A DNA stretch of 64,000 nt, from contig CM060962.1 in assembly GCA_030765045.1 (NCBI GenBank), forward strand, positions 147,546,525-147,610,524, in the 5' to 3' direction. This document shows positions 9,915 through 20,429 of this stretch, one piece after another. This stretch comes from Tenodera sinensis (lineage: Eukaryota > Arthropoda > Insecta > Mantodea > Mantidae). The position numbers and the translations under genes are program-made. Numbering within the stretch: position 1 is the stretch's first letter; each line of letters starts with the position of its first letter. The notes under the pieces were generated by a model. The model was not told the origin of the DNA. It did not search any database and saw only the letters and a list, made by a program, of their open reading frames with translations.

Positions 9915-10062
9915 TGTAGACTAATATAGCTAGGTCAAATTTCTTACTGTATTCTGATGGCCCTGGAAGAGGGTTTTAGAACGCTATTTCATTTGTTGAA
10001 ACTGGTCCATTAGAAGAATAGAAAAGGCCAAAATAAGGTTCAATTGCTCTGTAAAAGTGGGA
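9915..10062. repeat. LINE A TSD and tandem repeat unit 3
   Basis: The right copy of the 13-bp TSD (9915-9927) is followed by agctaggtcaaatttcttac, the continuation of the third ~146-bp tandem unit. Sequence around 10115-10202 (ataaacttaaaaagcaaaac) also resembles 5265-5340 left of the array. Confidence 0.7.
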
Positions 10063-10245
10063 ATAAAAAATGTTATTTTTTATGTAAAATCACGTTTTTT
10101 CAGGAATGACACGTATATAGATAAACTTAAAAAGCAAAACCTTATCTGAATACAAAATTTGATTGAAATTGTTAGAGCCATTTCCAGGATGTGCAGAATA
10201 TATATATTGTAACTTTTGGTGTGGGTGTAAAGTAAAGTAGACTGA

Positions 10246-10725
10246 TGTAGTCGAGATAAACACTTTTATTTCCGTAAACAGTAACTTGTACACTCGTTGC
10301 AACAGCAAGAAAGTCTTTTCCGATTCTCCAACAGCACGGCTCCGAACTCGTAACACAAAGAACTAACTCTTCTCCGTCGGCTTCACATACGTCTGTCCGT
10401 CTCCGTCGGCACGACTCTCCACATTGTCTGTCTCCGTCGGCACTACTCAACGCTTCACGTACGTCTGACTCCCTCTTCTCACACTTTACCGCTATTTATA
10501 TCTCCCAGGCACTATTCTGGAAGCTTCCGGAACGTTCACTTATTTAGCGGTGAAACACAAAGCAGACAGTTCTAGAAGCCTCTATCACTTTCTCTCTTTC
10601 GGCAAGCGCCCAACAATGCGGCCATTCTCCGTCTCTTTCCTTCGGCTCCTTTGCGGTAGTGCCGACAATAATGCGATGGGTGACACTGCGGTTGTCGGCA
10701 ATTAGATACGGCGGGCGCGGTGACA
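10246..10725 (-). mobile_element. Solo LTR
   Basis: A 480-bp segment which on the minus strand starts TGTCACCGCG and ends CTCGACTACA, the TG...CA borders of an LTR. A TATA box (gagatataaatagcgg) lies near 10492-10508, and gaaataaaagtg near the 3' end supplies a polyadenylation signal. It is much richer in GC than its surroundings. No internal retroviral coding sequence flanks it, and no TSD is evident; an (AT)n tract abuts its left border. Probably a gypsy-type solo LTR left by recombination. Confidence 0.55.
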
Positions 10726-10935
10726 ATATATATATATATAAGAATTGCTCATTTAACCTCTTGAGCGCTATGGACATGATATCATATCCATTTAAAATGA
10801 TGGATGAGCATTATGGGCGTGTATACACGTCCTGTGCGTTTGTGCATTTAACTCTTATTTATCCCTTATCTAACTCAACTTATTTTAATTTTCATGTTAT
10901 GAAACATTTAAGTAAAGCCTATATACTTTACTGGC

Positions 10936-11310
10936 TTACCTTAATATGTTCGTTCTGCAGTGATATGCCTCAAAACCGGGATAAACACACAAGGGCACAC
11001 CTCCACATTTGCATATTCCCTTCTTGCGGCACACGAAGCACTTTCGAGATAGGCGGGATTTCTTTGCTTTTGGCTGTATTCTTTTAGGATAATGTTTTCC
11101 TTGAAGTCTGAGGGGTGCAAGGATTCTGGATTTTCTACCCCCAGTATGAAGAGGCCTCTCAATGTGGTATTGTTCAATTAGGCTGCGAGCTACTGATAGT
11201 CGGAAGTCCAGGTAGGTCATTGTCTTGTGTGGGTTTAGAGCTCTCCAAATTACCAAACAATTGTATATGGTTATATCCAGTTGGTGCAAAAATACCTTTT
11301 TATACCACTT
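10936..11310 (-). pseudogene. piggyBac transposase C-terminus
   Basis: Reads EKWYKKVFLHQLDITIYN, then NPHKTMTYLDFRLSVARSLI, KHYPKRIQPKAKKSRLSRKC and the Cys-rich tail CFVCRKKGICKCGGVPLCVY...FEAYH, typical of the C-terminal Cys-rich domain that binds piggyBac ends. The tail ends in a normal stop. The upstream catalytic domain is lost, probably by internal deletion before the LINE inserted. Confidence 0.8.
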
Positions 11311-11370
11311 CTCACTTCAGCTACAAGCAGGAAAAGTATATGTATGTATTTCAAGAAAGAAACATCCAAG

Positions 11371-12012
11371 TTACTTCCCTTAAATAAATTTAACAAGGCA
11401 GTAATTCTTTCAGATTCTAAAGCTGCAATTCAGGGAATATGTTCAAATACTACAAAGAAGTCAACAAAAATTAGAGACTGCTACAAAATGTTAACACAAC
11501 TCCAAAAAGTTAATAAGACTGTTCATCTCCAATGGATTCCAGCACACTGTGGAGTCATGGGGAACGAAGCTGCAGACTCACTTGCAAAGAAAGGCACAAC
11601 AATAAAACAAAAGTCTAAATTCAATTTCTCATATTCCTCAATAAAACGCTTGATCATTTAAAAATTTTTGTCATTCATATCTACAAGAAATAGAAACAAA
11701 TGCCAAAGATAAGAAATGGATTACACTACTTTCCAATCCAGATATAATCCCCCAGAGACCAAGGAAAACAGCTGTTGCAGCCTTCCGGCTACTGACAAAT
11801 CACGACTGCTTAGCAAGTCATCTCTACAGAATAGGTATCTCAGCCTCACCAATATGTGTCCTGTGTAACGATCCAGCAGAAATGAACGAAGACCACTTGA
11901 AGACCTGTGAAGCATTAAGATCAGAAGAAACTACAGTTCAAAAGTATTGGAAAGCACGAATGCTAATGGCTTCATTGCCAGATGCAAGGCACTAGAAAAC
12001 AACAACAACAAC
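11371..12012 (+). mobile_element. 5'-truncated LINE A copy
   Basis: Begins in the RNase H region (NKFNKAVILSDSKAAIQG) and runs to the 3' end (...MLMASLPDARH, stop, then (caa)n). TSD aacatccaag at 11361-11370 and 12013-12022. One stop at about 11659-11661 after SSIKRLII, followed by near-identical sequence to the full copy at 5751-9914 in the downstream frame. Confidence 0.9.
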
Positions 12013-12187
12013 AACATCCAAGCTACGAAACACGCACAAGCAAAAGTTGCAAACATGCTTTATTCTGATGACTCATAGACCACGCATACACTAGTGCTTT
12101 ATTTCACACTATGCTTCATTTTGCTGATGCAAGGGCCTCACATGCAATGGGTCAACTACTGTTTCTTTCAGAGAACTTATATTAGAT

Positions 12188-12735
12188 ATGCTGACTCAGG
12201 GGTCTCCGTCTAGGGGATATGTGAATAGCGACCACAAGGTACCCAAGCTGAGCAGAACATTACTTCCACTTACTGGTGTTTTGCTCCTCACTGTAACTTT
12301 TCTATCTGACCTTACCTTGGTCATCTCTTGTTCTCTTCTGACCCCGATGCTATTAGGGTTCCTGAGGGCTAGGGAGTCTTTTATTTTTCCAACCTCTCCA
12401 TTTCTCTATAAAATCTTAACCCCTAACATGCTGACCTGTCATGGCATGTAATACATCCTCTGATTGGTAATCAGAGGATATGGTCGGTGAATTTATTTTG
12501 ATAACTCTCCCGGTCAGGTTGGTGAGACCCGTAAACCAACGACAGGTGTGGTCCTTCAGACATTCTGGGGGTTGTGAGAGAGCGATGTGACCGCCAAAAC
12601 ATAAAAATATGGTGCTCTCTAAAAAGCGGTTACTATTACTGTTATTTCTCTCTTCAATATCATCAGTGAAAAATATTGGAGAGCAAGAGGATTAATGACT
12701 TCATTGTCAGAAATCCAGCATTAGCAAACAACAAC
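12188..12735 (+). mobile_element. Internally deleted LINE B: leader joined to 3' end
   Basis: TSD atattagat at 12179-12187 and 12736-12744. The first ~460 bp match the LINE A leader in its most conserved part (ctcccgg...gagacccg...acaggtgtggtcc), so they are a LINE B leader. The last ~85 bp are the LINE B 3' end (ISEKYWRARGLMTSLSEIQH, stop). About 3.5 kb of coding sequence is missing between. Having both ends and a TSD, it may have moved as a small non-autonomous element. Confidence 0.7.
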
Positions 12736-13032
12736 ATATTAGATGCGTTTGACAGAAGAAAGTTAACTTTTCACTACAGTGAAACAAAATAGTGCCATTT
12801 CAACGATTTGTTAAAGCAGCCTTACTTTGCTGATGATGTACATGTATACTGCATATAACGAGTTTTATACCAGTTTTTGTTTCATTAAAATAACTTAATA
12901 TTTACGCAAAATACAGCTGTGTATTTACGAAGCACTTTTAGCGCATTTAACAATTTAAATGCCCAGCGTTGGATATTGGGTAGCAGTTCTCGGCCCACTG
13001 AGGCTTTAAATGGCCAGTGCTCAAGGGGTTAA

Positions 13033-14217
13033 ATATATAAGATAAAAGTAACGCAGTAGATGCACACCAGGGATTCTATGGAGAAATTTAGCGCATGCAC
13101 AGAAATGTTATGATGTTCAGGTCATTCATCCGAGGACACATAACTAAAGGGTTGCATACCTTCCGTATCAAGATACCAAAACGAATGTTAAGAAAGTCTC
13201 ACAACCATTCCTTCTCAAACTTTGACGCTCTCCAGCATCCAAATCGTACATTTCTGGACAGGGGTCCTGTTTGAAAACCTATCAGTTTGCCATCCTGCAC
13301 AACATATTAAACATTGTCTGTGGTTTTTGGGAAACCTAGTATATGCATGCTTGAAGTTTGACATGAAACGAGAGAATAACTGAGATACATTGTGGTGATA
13401 TATTTCTACTCCTGTAAATTGAATGTTAATGTTGATTTTTGAGAATGAGTATGTTTTATTATTTATATGGTGAAATTTCTGCATGCCCATTCAAAGGAAA
13501 TATGCATATTTTCAGGTGGCACCACTTAACACTGCATATAACAGATATTATAAAGAGGTTTTCATCTGGAACAACAAACCCAAATGCTATAGGTTACGTA
13601 AAAGTGAAAGTGTTTGGCATGTTTACTTCCACAAACCAGTTTAATTCCCTGACCAACTCCAATGCAACGTTGTCAACATGCTACGCATCCTTAGGAGCTG
13701 CTCATTGTATTCCTTCATGTCTTTTAAGTGATTAATTATTTTGAAACCCTGTGTGATGTCCCATAATTACTGCCAAAGCTATGTCAGAAATAAGTTACTC
13801 TACGCATCTTACTAGTAACAAACCATTATCTTCGTACATTCTTGTGGAATTACGCATCCAATTTGGATCAAAAACCATTTATTTTTTCAAAATCGGCTGA
13901 TCAAAGAACAAAATACCATTCAACTTTTTTGTTTGTAATGCTTCTATGAAGCATATATTAGAAGGAATGTAATGGCTTCCCTTCCATCCTGTATATGTAC
14001 ATACTCGCATGTGTTATGAAGAGATGTAACAGATTCTCTAATGGTCAGAGCATTACTTCCAGAAACAGAAAAAACTTACTCAAATGACCATCTTAATGCA
14101 AAACTGGGACTGGACCTATTGTACTCTTCTTGCTAGTATTATTCCTTGCTTACTTGCTGTATTATTTAGAGTCAATAAGATTATGGAAATCCCATAGCCA
14201 GGATTTTTTTATTTTAG
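13033..14217. other. Intron; unassigned sequence
   Basis: No domain or RNA gene supported. A stretch at 13940-13995 with cttcccttccatcctgtata may be an eroded DNA-transposon end. The sequence ends with a T-rich tract and attttag, the acceptor of CYFIP exon B. Confidence 0.4.
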
Positions 14218-14351
14218 ATTTGTAAAGTGCCGTGGGATCACATTTACGCAACCAGTGCACAGGGATAAACCGCCTCAGATGGGTCACCATTATCTGTGGG
14301 GAAGCAAACAGTTAAATCTGGCCTACAGCACCATATATGGCCAATATACAG
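14218..14351 (+). CDS. CYFIP/Sra-1 exon B
   Basis: 134 nt completing the Arg codon begun in exon A and encoding RFVKCRGITFTQPVHRDKPP, QMGHHYLWGSKQLN and LAYSTIYGQYTG. Acceptor tattttag before 14218; donor tacag|gtaaaa after 14351. Ends one base into a Gly codon (phase 1). The LWGSKQLNLAYSTIYGQYTG block is what identifies it as the invertebrate ortholog. The KCRGIT segment differs from the VR-type sequence expected at this place from other CYFIP proteins and is one residue longer; exon borders and phase still fit perfectly. Confidence 0.93.
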
Positions 14352-15699
14352 GTAAAATGCTTTCTACATACTGCTATATACTTTTGATTGTTTTAGTAAA
14401 AGAACTGGACAGAAAGTTCATTGAAGGTCAGTTATGTTTACACTATACCTCCCTTACTTTTGAAAATTAAACGTGTTTCGGAAACCTTCATTCCCATCCT
14501 CAGAGAGTTCCTGAAACATGTCCTAATTTTCAAGAGTGATGTATAGTATACACAACTGATCAATTAATGTGATTAACCTCACTTGTTCAAAAAGGCTTTC
14601 AATTTTTAGTGACTCAGAAAGTGTTCATTGCTATCTCTTGGTTCCGAATTATAGCTGCACATGAAATATTTCATTTTTAAAATTTGTCCAGTAACTGTTT
14701 ATAGATATATTTGAGATATACGTGAGGTTTGTGTGTTGAGATAGCCAACAAGGTACCATCAGATGAATTTAAGTTGAGCAGATAATATTTCAAAAGGATG
14801 ATCAGTGGTTGGCTGATTATGTAAGCTTTTTATGACAATGAATTTTGTAGTTATGATATTATTGGTACATGTTTATGATTTATCTGTTTTTTTGATACTA
14901 TCTTGTATGCTGTGTTTGGACTCCTAACTAGCTGAGCTCACCTGTGTGTTTTGCTACATGCCCAGGCTCAATAGAGTTTAATCAGTGTTTTTATTTCAAG
15001 AAGAGTTAAAGTTGATTGTGTTTAGTTGGGGATAGATGAGTAGGAGATGGCTTGTTGCTCCTCAATGGCTGTCTATTAGGATGTTCTTCTGCACCTCTGG
15101 TAGATAGTGGTTTTAAATTTTAATTTGTATTGGTTTGAGAAAGTAATTTAGAAGTCAATTAGCTTTTGGTTGGATTATGAATGGAGCTCAATATTTGCTG
15201 CTGATGGAGGTGCTCCAGTGTTACCTAGTGGGTCCATAAGCCCAATAAATGGATTTGGGTGTGCGGACAGAAATGTGTTTTGCTGACTAAGATGATGTCT
15301 AATGCATAGGAGCAGGCAAAATGTAATAACTTGCCTCCCTGACCCAACAGGTTCACCCACTTCAGAACACAAAGCTAAATGAGATGCGACACCTAGTTTG
15401 ATTCACTATTCTGGACATGCAGATTGACATTGGTTTAGAGCAAGTCTGTCCATGGCTGCTAACATTTTGCCAGTTGGATCGTAGGTGGAGAAGAATCTGA
15501 CAATCAGCTTGCAGATTTGCTAACCATGGATCTGTAACCATTGCTACAGCCACTGCAGCACCTCTGCAAGGTTAAAGTCAGAGGTTGAGTTTGGGTTCGG
15601 TGCAGGGGTGGTTGTGGGAAATGATGGAGGTGGCATAGACCCCTGTCAGCCCTATAATTCCTCTGCTTAAATTGAGACATGGTAAATAAATATACCAAC
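14352..15699. other. Intron; possible PLE terminal scrap at 14467-14518
   Basis: Mostly featureless. On the minus strand at 14467-14518 sits CTGAGGA-stem-GAAACACG, resembling the hammerhead-like motif of the PLE remnants elsewhere in the window. No coding remains around it. Confidence 0.4.
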
Positions 15700-16104
15700 A
15701 AGTAATTACCATCTAAAGGTTATTTAATCCTAGGACATAAATTACTTATGGTTGTAAGTAGCTCTTGGGGTATTTATCTCTGATGTGAGATACCCCTTGT
15801 GCTCTATTGGGAAAAATATGAATCGGTTGGAGAATTCAATGTCATACTGGCAAGTTATCACAGTAGCTTAGAGGTTAGAGCAGCCGTGCATGCTCCAGCA
15901 CACCGGCGACGCTGATGTGATCCTGGCCATTGACAGCATCGTTAAATAACAAAATAAGCCGCGCATGAAGCATAAGGTCTGTGATTAAAATCCTGGCTGT
16001 GACACTGAATTTTTCAGTTCCGATTCTACCTCTCAAACATTGCCCACACATCACATGTGTGTTTAAAAACACCAACAGTAAGTTTGTTTGGCATAAATAA
16101 ATAA
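15700..16104 (+). mobile_element. tRNA-like SINE monomer (H-T-L), old copy
   Basis: A single diverged unit of the family seen at 3870-4523: leader (attaccatctaaaggttattt), tRNA-like head starting tatcacagtagcttagaggttag, and tail ending aaacaccaacagtaagtttg...ggcataaataaataac. It carries a 64-bp LINE tail inside the anticodon arm (15893-15956). Without that and its 11-bp TSD copy it is about 330 bp, showing the basic length of the element. Confidence 0.7.
15893..15956 (+). mobile_element. 64-bp LINE 3' end inside the SINE head
   Basis: The insert encodes LQHTGDADVILAIDSIVK and a stop, then caaaataa, the extreme 3' end of a LINE. It is bounded by agccgtgcatg (15882-15892) and agccgcgcatg (15957-15967), a TSD with one difference. 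A severely 5'-truncated insertion that split the tRNA-like anticodon arm. Confidence 0.7.
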
Positions 16105-17440
16105 CAATCCTAAAACATATTCCTCCAAATGTAGTGTATGCACATTCTGCTGCCACCCTTCATGTTCATCTGTCTGATAGGACCCATGCTCTCACAAATG
16201 CCCAAAAATGACTCCAAATAATGTATGATGTGGTTGCTGTCATCTGTCAGGGTACTTGGCTTGGTATATCTGTGCAGCCTCTCAACCGTTTTCATCTGCT
16301 TGGTCATATGGCTTATTCGTGGAATGAATACTGGACCGTTCTGCATTTACACTACTCTGCTCCAACCACACCTGTAGCATATGAGAAACACTCTGCAAGG
16401 GAGAATGATGTTGAGAGGTGAACTTTCAGAGAGAATTTTTCTGGTAGAAAATCAAAATTCAATATGAGTGTACTGTTTATCTTTTTTTGTGATTAAAAAT
16501 TTCTCCTATGTGTTGATTTCAGCTGTGTATCTGGCTGGTTTTAACACCTTAATATTTGACACAATTTAATTGTTGATTGACCAGAAGCAATGCACTATTT
16601 GTAGATTTTTGTTTATGAAATGTGTATTTTACACATACATACTAGGTTGAGGTATGTAATAAACAGATACAGAGCCATAGGCTCTTAGAATACAATAAAG
16701 GGCTTGAGGCATGGGCAGGAATGTTGCCTGGAGTTCGCATTGCCTCTCTAACCCACATCCTCTCTCCAAGCATAGCACACAGTCTAGTCGAGTGCTCTCC
16801 CTCTGAGTTATATCACCTGTGTAACACTTTGTATTACCTGGCACCTCCACCTAAGTGCAGTGCCCCAAGGAGTGCCCCTTGGCCAATTTAAGCCATGGTG
16901 AAGTTGCTTCTTATTCACAAGTTATAGAAAACTTATCATGACTACGAGCAGCTTGGAGACAGCATGTATGGGGTGTCAAGGTAGACTGCACCACTAATCT
17001 CTAGGACTCAGAACTTGATGAAATATCTTTTTTCTGAGTCATCACAGACAATGCAGAATGCAATATAAATTCATATCTCTTAAAAATGAACCAATATTCA
17101 CTACTTTTATTTTTTTTTTTTTTTTCATTTTTGGGGTTTTTTATGTCAATTGGTCATTTTTTAGGAAATGTACTTTTTGTTGCATTTTCTTTAGTTTTTT
17201 CTTTTAAACACACTTTTTACATCATTCACACGTATAGTCATTGTTGAGGCCGCTTACTGAATTCTGCTGCATCTAGTATTCTTATGGTCTCTTAATGAGT
17301 CATTGGATACGTGTTGATGCAGTTATCGTTATCAATGTAGTTAATGACGATGCTTCCCCTTGTTAAGAAAAACAACACTTGCACCTACTGTTGCAACTGC
17401 ATTCGCCATCCAGTCAACATTTTACCTCTCACAAGTGCAG
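16105..17440. other. Intron; unassigned
   Basis: No gene or element recognised. Contains a T tract near 17110-17125. The open frames here lack any domain signature. Confidence 0.4.
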
Positions 17441-18397
17441 CCGTAAAAATGTCAAAAGTAAAGCAAAGTAGACAAAGTTTCTTGCGAAAGTTAGTTACTG
17501 AGTTTGGTGACTGTGTTTTCTACTGATGGAAAACTACTGTTTTGCAGGTTGTGTGAAATTAAAGTGAGTGCAAATAAGTGTTTTACTGTGCAGCAGCATA
17601 TCGGGCATGAAAAATACATAACGGCTATTGCAAATACAAAGGAAAGTAAGACAACTCAGTTACTTCTTAGTTATAGCATGGAGGAATCATCCAAAAAATC
17701 TGTTTTTAATAGAGATCTTTGTAGAGGGTTGGCTTCTGCCAATATTCATTAGCAAAAATAAATAATGCTACATTACAGCAATTTCTGCAGCAATATACGG
17801 GACAGAACATCCCAGATGAATCTACCCTTAGAAAAGGTTATGTGCAGGGTTGTTATGAAAACACAATAGCAAGAATACGCCATTTTGTGGGAAATAAGAG
17901 TATATTTGTTTCAATAGATAAGACAAGTCATAAAGAGGGTCATTGTACTGCAAATGTCCGAAAATGTTTCTTCTTATGGCAGAAGTAATTGAGAAGGTTA
18001 ACCATGAATATATATGCAAGCTATTTGATCAAAGCATGTTTCTTTTGTGGCCACAGGCCATGAAACATAAAAATGTTTTACTTTTCATAACAGATGCAGT
18101 CAAATATATGGTGGAATCGGGAAACTCAATTAAATCATTTTACACTAAAGTGGTTCACGTAAATTGCATAGTGCATGCCCTTCATAGAGTCTGTGAATTT
18201 GTGTTTGAAAAATTCCTGCAAGTTAACAAACTCATATGAAATGTAAAAAAAAAAAAATGTTTCTGAAAACTCCTTTAAAAATAAGACATTTTCGTGAAAT
18301 TGTGCCTAACCTACCATTTCCTCCTGAACCAATAGTGACGCGTTGGGTAACATGAATCAGTGCATTTGCTTGTTATTGCGAACATTTTGATGTAGTG
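17441..18397 (+). pseudogene. hAT transposase I, N-terminal and catalytic part
   Basis: A hAT-superfamily transposase. Reads KMSKVKQSRQSFLRKLVTEF, a BED-like zinc finger region (CRLCEIKVSANKCFTVQQHI), ENTIARIRHFVGNKSIFVSI followed by DKTSHKEG with the first catalytic Asp region, VLLFITDAVKYMV with the next Asp, HVNCIVHALHRVCEFV, and a relic of YCEHFDVVKSVV at 18380-18412. Several frameshifts and stops occur (for example at 17523 and 17750). It is cut at 18398-18409 by a SINE insertion and resumes at 19653. Confidence 0.8.
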
Positions 18398-18409
18398 AAG
18401 TCAGTGGTT
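18398..18409. repeat. TSD of SINE in hAT I, left copy
   Basis: aagtcagtggtt here equals 19653-19664. It lies in the KSVV codons of the hAT I frame, so removing the SINE and one TSD copy restores frame continuity at this point. Confidence 0.9.
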
Positions 18410-18447
18410 CGTGCATCTGGCGCGGAGGACCCGGGTTCGATCCCCAG

Positions 18448-19365
18448 CAGGGTTGCCAACTCGTATGATAATTATGGGGGCATACGATAATTTTAATGTC
18501 TGTACGATGATTGTCAACCTGTACGATTATTATGGGGTGTACGATAATTTGAATGTATGATAGTTCGATATCGGCGAAATATCATTTTCACTGGTTTGTC
18601 ACTCCAGCGAAGTGAAACTAATTACAAATAACACCACTTTTGTCCTCATTGTCTGTCTCCACCCCATAGCTACTAAGCCTGCTACCCTTTATCCTCTTAT
18701 TGCAAGTGTGCCAAGGTCTGATAATCTCAATGAAGAAGGCACTGTTCAGAAAATTGACGTTCAATGTAGAAAACTCGGAATACGTGCTATTCCGTGTGAA
18801 ATAAAGAACATGCCTGAACCTGACAGTTTCTGGAGTGCTGTTAAACATATGTCACCTTGGTGGAAATACTGATTTCAAAGAACTTTGCATTATCAGTGGT
18901 TTCCTTGCCCTATAGAAGCACTTCTTGTGAAAGTTTTTTTTCTAAACTGGGTTTAATAAAAACCAAAGTTAGAAACAGATTGGCACTAGATACGGTAAAT
19001 GAATTCATTTTGTCGTCTCAACTTATGAAAGAACGTGGTAGATCTTAAAATCTGCAAGTCACCGACAAGATGTTAAGGTTTACCTCAACAACAAATTTGT
19101 GCAATGCTGCAACGGTTGAGGAAGTTTAACTTTCAGATGAATAGTGCGAGAAACATAAGTGCTAAAGTTGTAATATAATATTTGTTGAGGTCATCAATCT
19201 TGTAAGTGGATATAATAAACATCATTACTCTTATATTTTCATAAGTATTATACTGATATTTTTATTGTTGTAGCGTTTGCTTTATGATGTACGTAATTTT
19301 GAATCCAAATCTATAATTTTGAGTGGCTGGTACGATAATTTTACTTTTAAATGTTGACAACCCTG
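18448..19365 (+). mobile_element. hAT II, 918 bp, inserted in the SINE
   Basis: Terminal repeats CAGGGTTGCCAAC (left) and GTTGACAACCCTG (right). 8-bp TSD atccccag / atccccgg at 18440-18447 and 19366-19373, 7 of 8 identical. Subterminal tacgataatt motifs recur near both ends. Encodes only the C-terminal part of a transposase, so it is an internally deleted, non-autonomous copy. Confidence 0.8.
18612..19048 (+). pseudogene. hAT II transposase C-terminus (hATC)
   Basis: Contains SLPYRSTSCESFFSKLGLIK and TKVRNRLALDTVNEFILSSQ, the hATC dimerisation region, in 18857-19048, preceded in another frame by a diverged segment (LNEEGTVQKIDVQCRKLG). DNA-binding and most catalytic parts are missing. Ends at a stop about 315 bp before the right terminus. 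Confidence 0.75.
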
Positions 19366-19652
19366 ATCCCCGGTACCAGCATGGGGACTTTATCCCCTCT
19401 GGGAGGTCTGGTACGGGGTACACTCAGCCTCGTTAGGTCCCAGAGGGTACAATTGAGGAGCTACTTGATGGAGAAGTAGTGGCCTCAGGTTGAGAAGGCC
19501 GTATAACTGGCCGGGAGGACTTGGGGCGCTGTCCACGTCCCACCCTCCAGTGCTGCACCCCGCCAATGGCACCTGTATTGGGCAGAGGTGGGGGACACAG
19601 CGGCTGGGCGGCAAGTCTTGGCCCTTCATGGGCTGTTGTACTAGGAATTTAT

Positions 19653-19815
19653 AAGTCAGTGGTTGACAGCTTTGGTAGAGAAAATGCAACATATGTAGCT
19701 GTTGCTCAAGACTTTATATATGTCATCCGTTGCTTCATTGTTGTAATATCTTGCTTTTCTACATATCTGATGGTGTCAGAAAATGCCTTTAACCCTGTGG
19801 AAAAGGAAACATAAG
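19653..19815 (+). pseudogene. hAT transposase I, continuation
   Basis: After the right TSD copy the hAT I frame resumes as KSVVDSFGRENATYVAVAQD, then FIYVIRCFIVVISCFSTYLM and a stop at 19812-19814. No terminal repeat of hAT I was recognised. Confidence 0.65.
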
Positions 19816-20400
19816 AATGTATATGGAAGGGGTTTTTAAAAAAATGTTTTGACTGTGATGGGCCATGTTTCAATGGGAAGGAACCAGGACTTTACTGCTG
19901 GAAAAGTTCAATAACTCTGAATTGCAGATGAGAGACACAGCCATCTGCTGTTCCTGTTTCCTAGAATTGCCTTATATTCTTTGCTGGTGAATTCTCAAAA
20001 TGACTTGAGTTTCTCAACTCACTTGCAATAAACATAGAAATACTGATAAATCCTGCCAACTGTTATATTTACTCATGTACCATGCATGCACCAGTATGAG
20101 GCACACCCAATTTTTCAAGGATACCCCGTCCAAAAAAAAAAAAAAAAAAAAAAAAATGTGGTGAAGTATATGCATTACAAGCTTAAGCTCATACATACAA
20201 GATTAATATATATTTATTAGTTGGAAACTATTTACAAATGTAGTATAAAGAACTTGTTCTCAATTGTGACCATAGTATTCTATATAGCAAGAAGAATGTT
20301 CTATGCAAGCTGGCAACCTAAAACAATAAATAAAATATTCACCTATTAAAATAGTGCATTGTTGTTAATGTAACTGATATCTAAGTAATTTACTCATTTT
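19816..20400. other. Intron; poly-A tract at 20134-20156
   Basis: No gene. A run of about 23 A at 20134-20156 could be a retroposon tail, but no body was recognised next to it. Confidence 0.4.
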
Positions 20401-20429
20401 CATGTATCTTACCTACGTAAGTAACAAAT

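Larger units (their letters stand above)
10757..13028 (-). mobile_element. Deleted piggyBac element hosting two LINEs
   Basis: Borders are TTAA sites at 10753-10756 and 13029-13032. Terminal repeats: cctcttgagcgc on the left, gctcaagggg on the right (reverse complement ccccttgagc). Only the transposase C-terminus is left (10936-11310); catalytic parts are gone. Two LINE insertions with their own TSDs sit inside (11371-12012, 12188-12735), so the piggyBac is the oldest layer. Confidence 0.75.
18410..19652 (+). mobile_element. tRNA-derived SINE (second family), split by hAT II
   Basis: Head with B box gggttcgatcccc, then after the hAT II insertion the body continues ggtaccagcatggggacttt...ttgaggagctacttgatgga...gcccttcatgggctgttgt. 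It matches the minus-strand copy at 61907-62236 over its length but lacks the first ~20 bp of the head. TSD of 12 bp at both ends. Net size without hAT II is about 320 bp. Confidence 0.85.

Noticed and set aside
10659..11087. 142-codon plus-strand ORF
   Set aside because: Spans the LTR border, an AT tract and the antisense of the piggyBac C-terminus; a chance frame.
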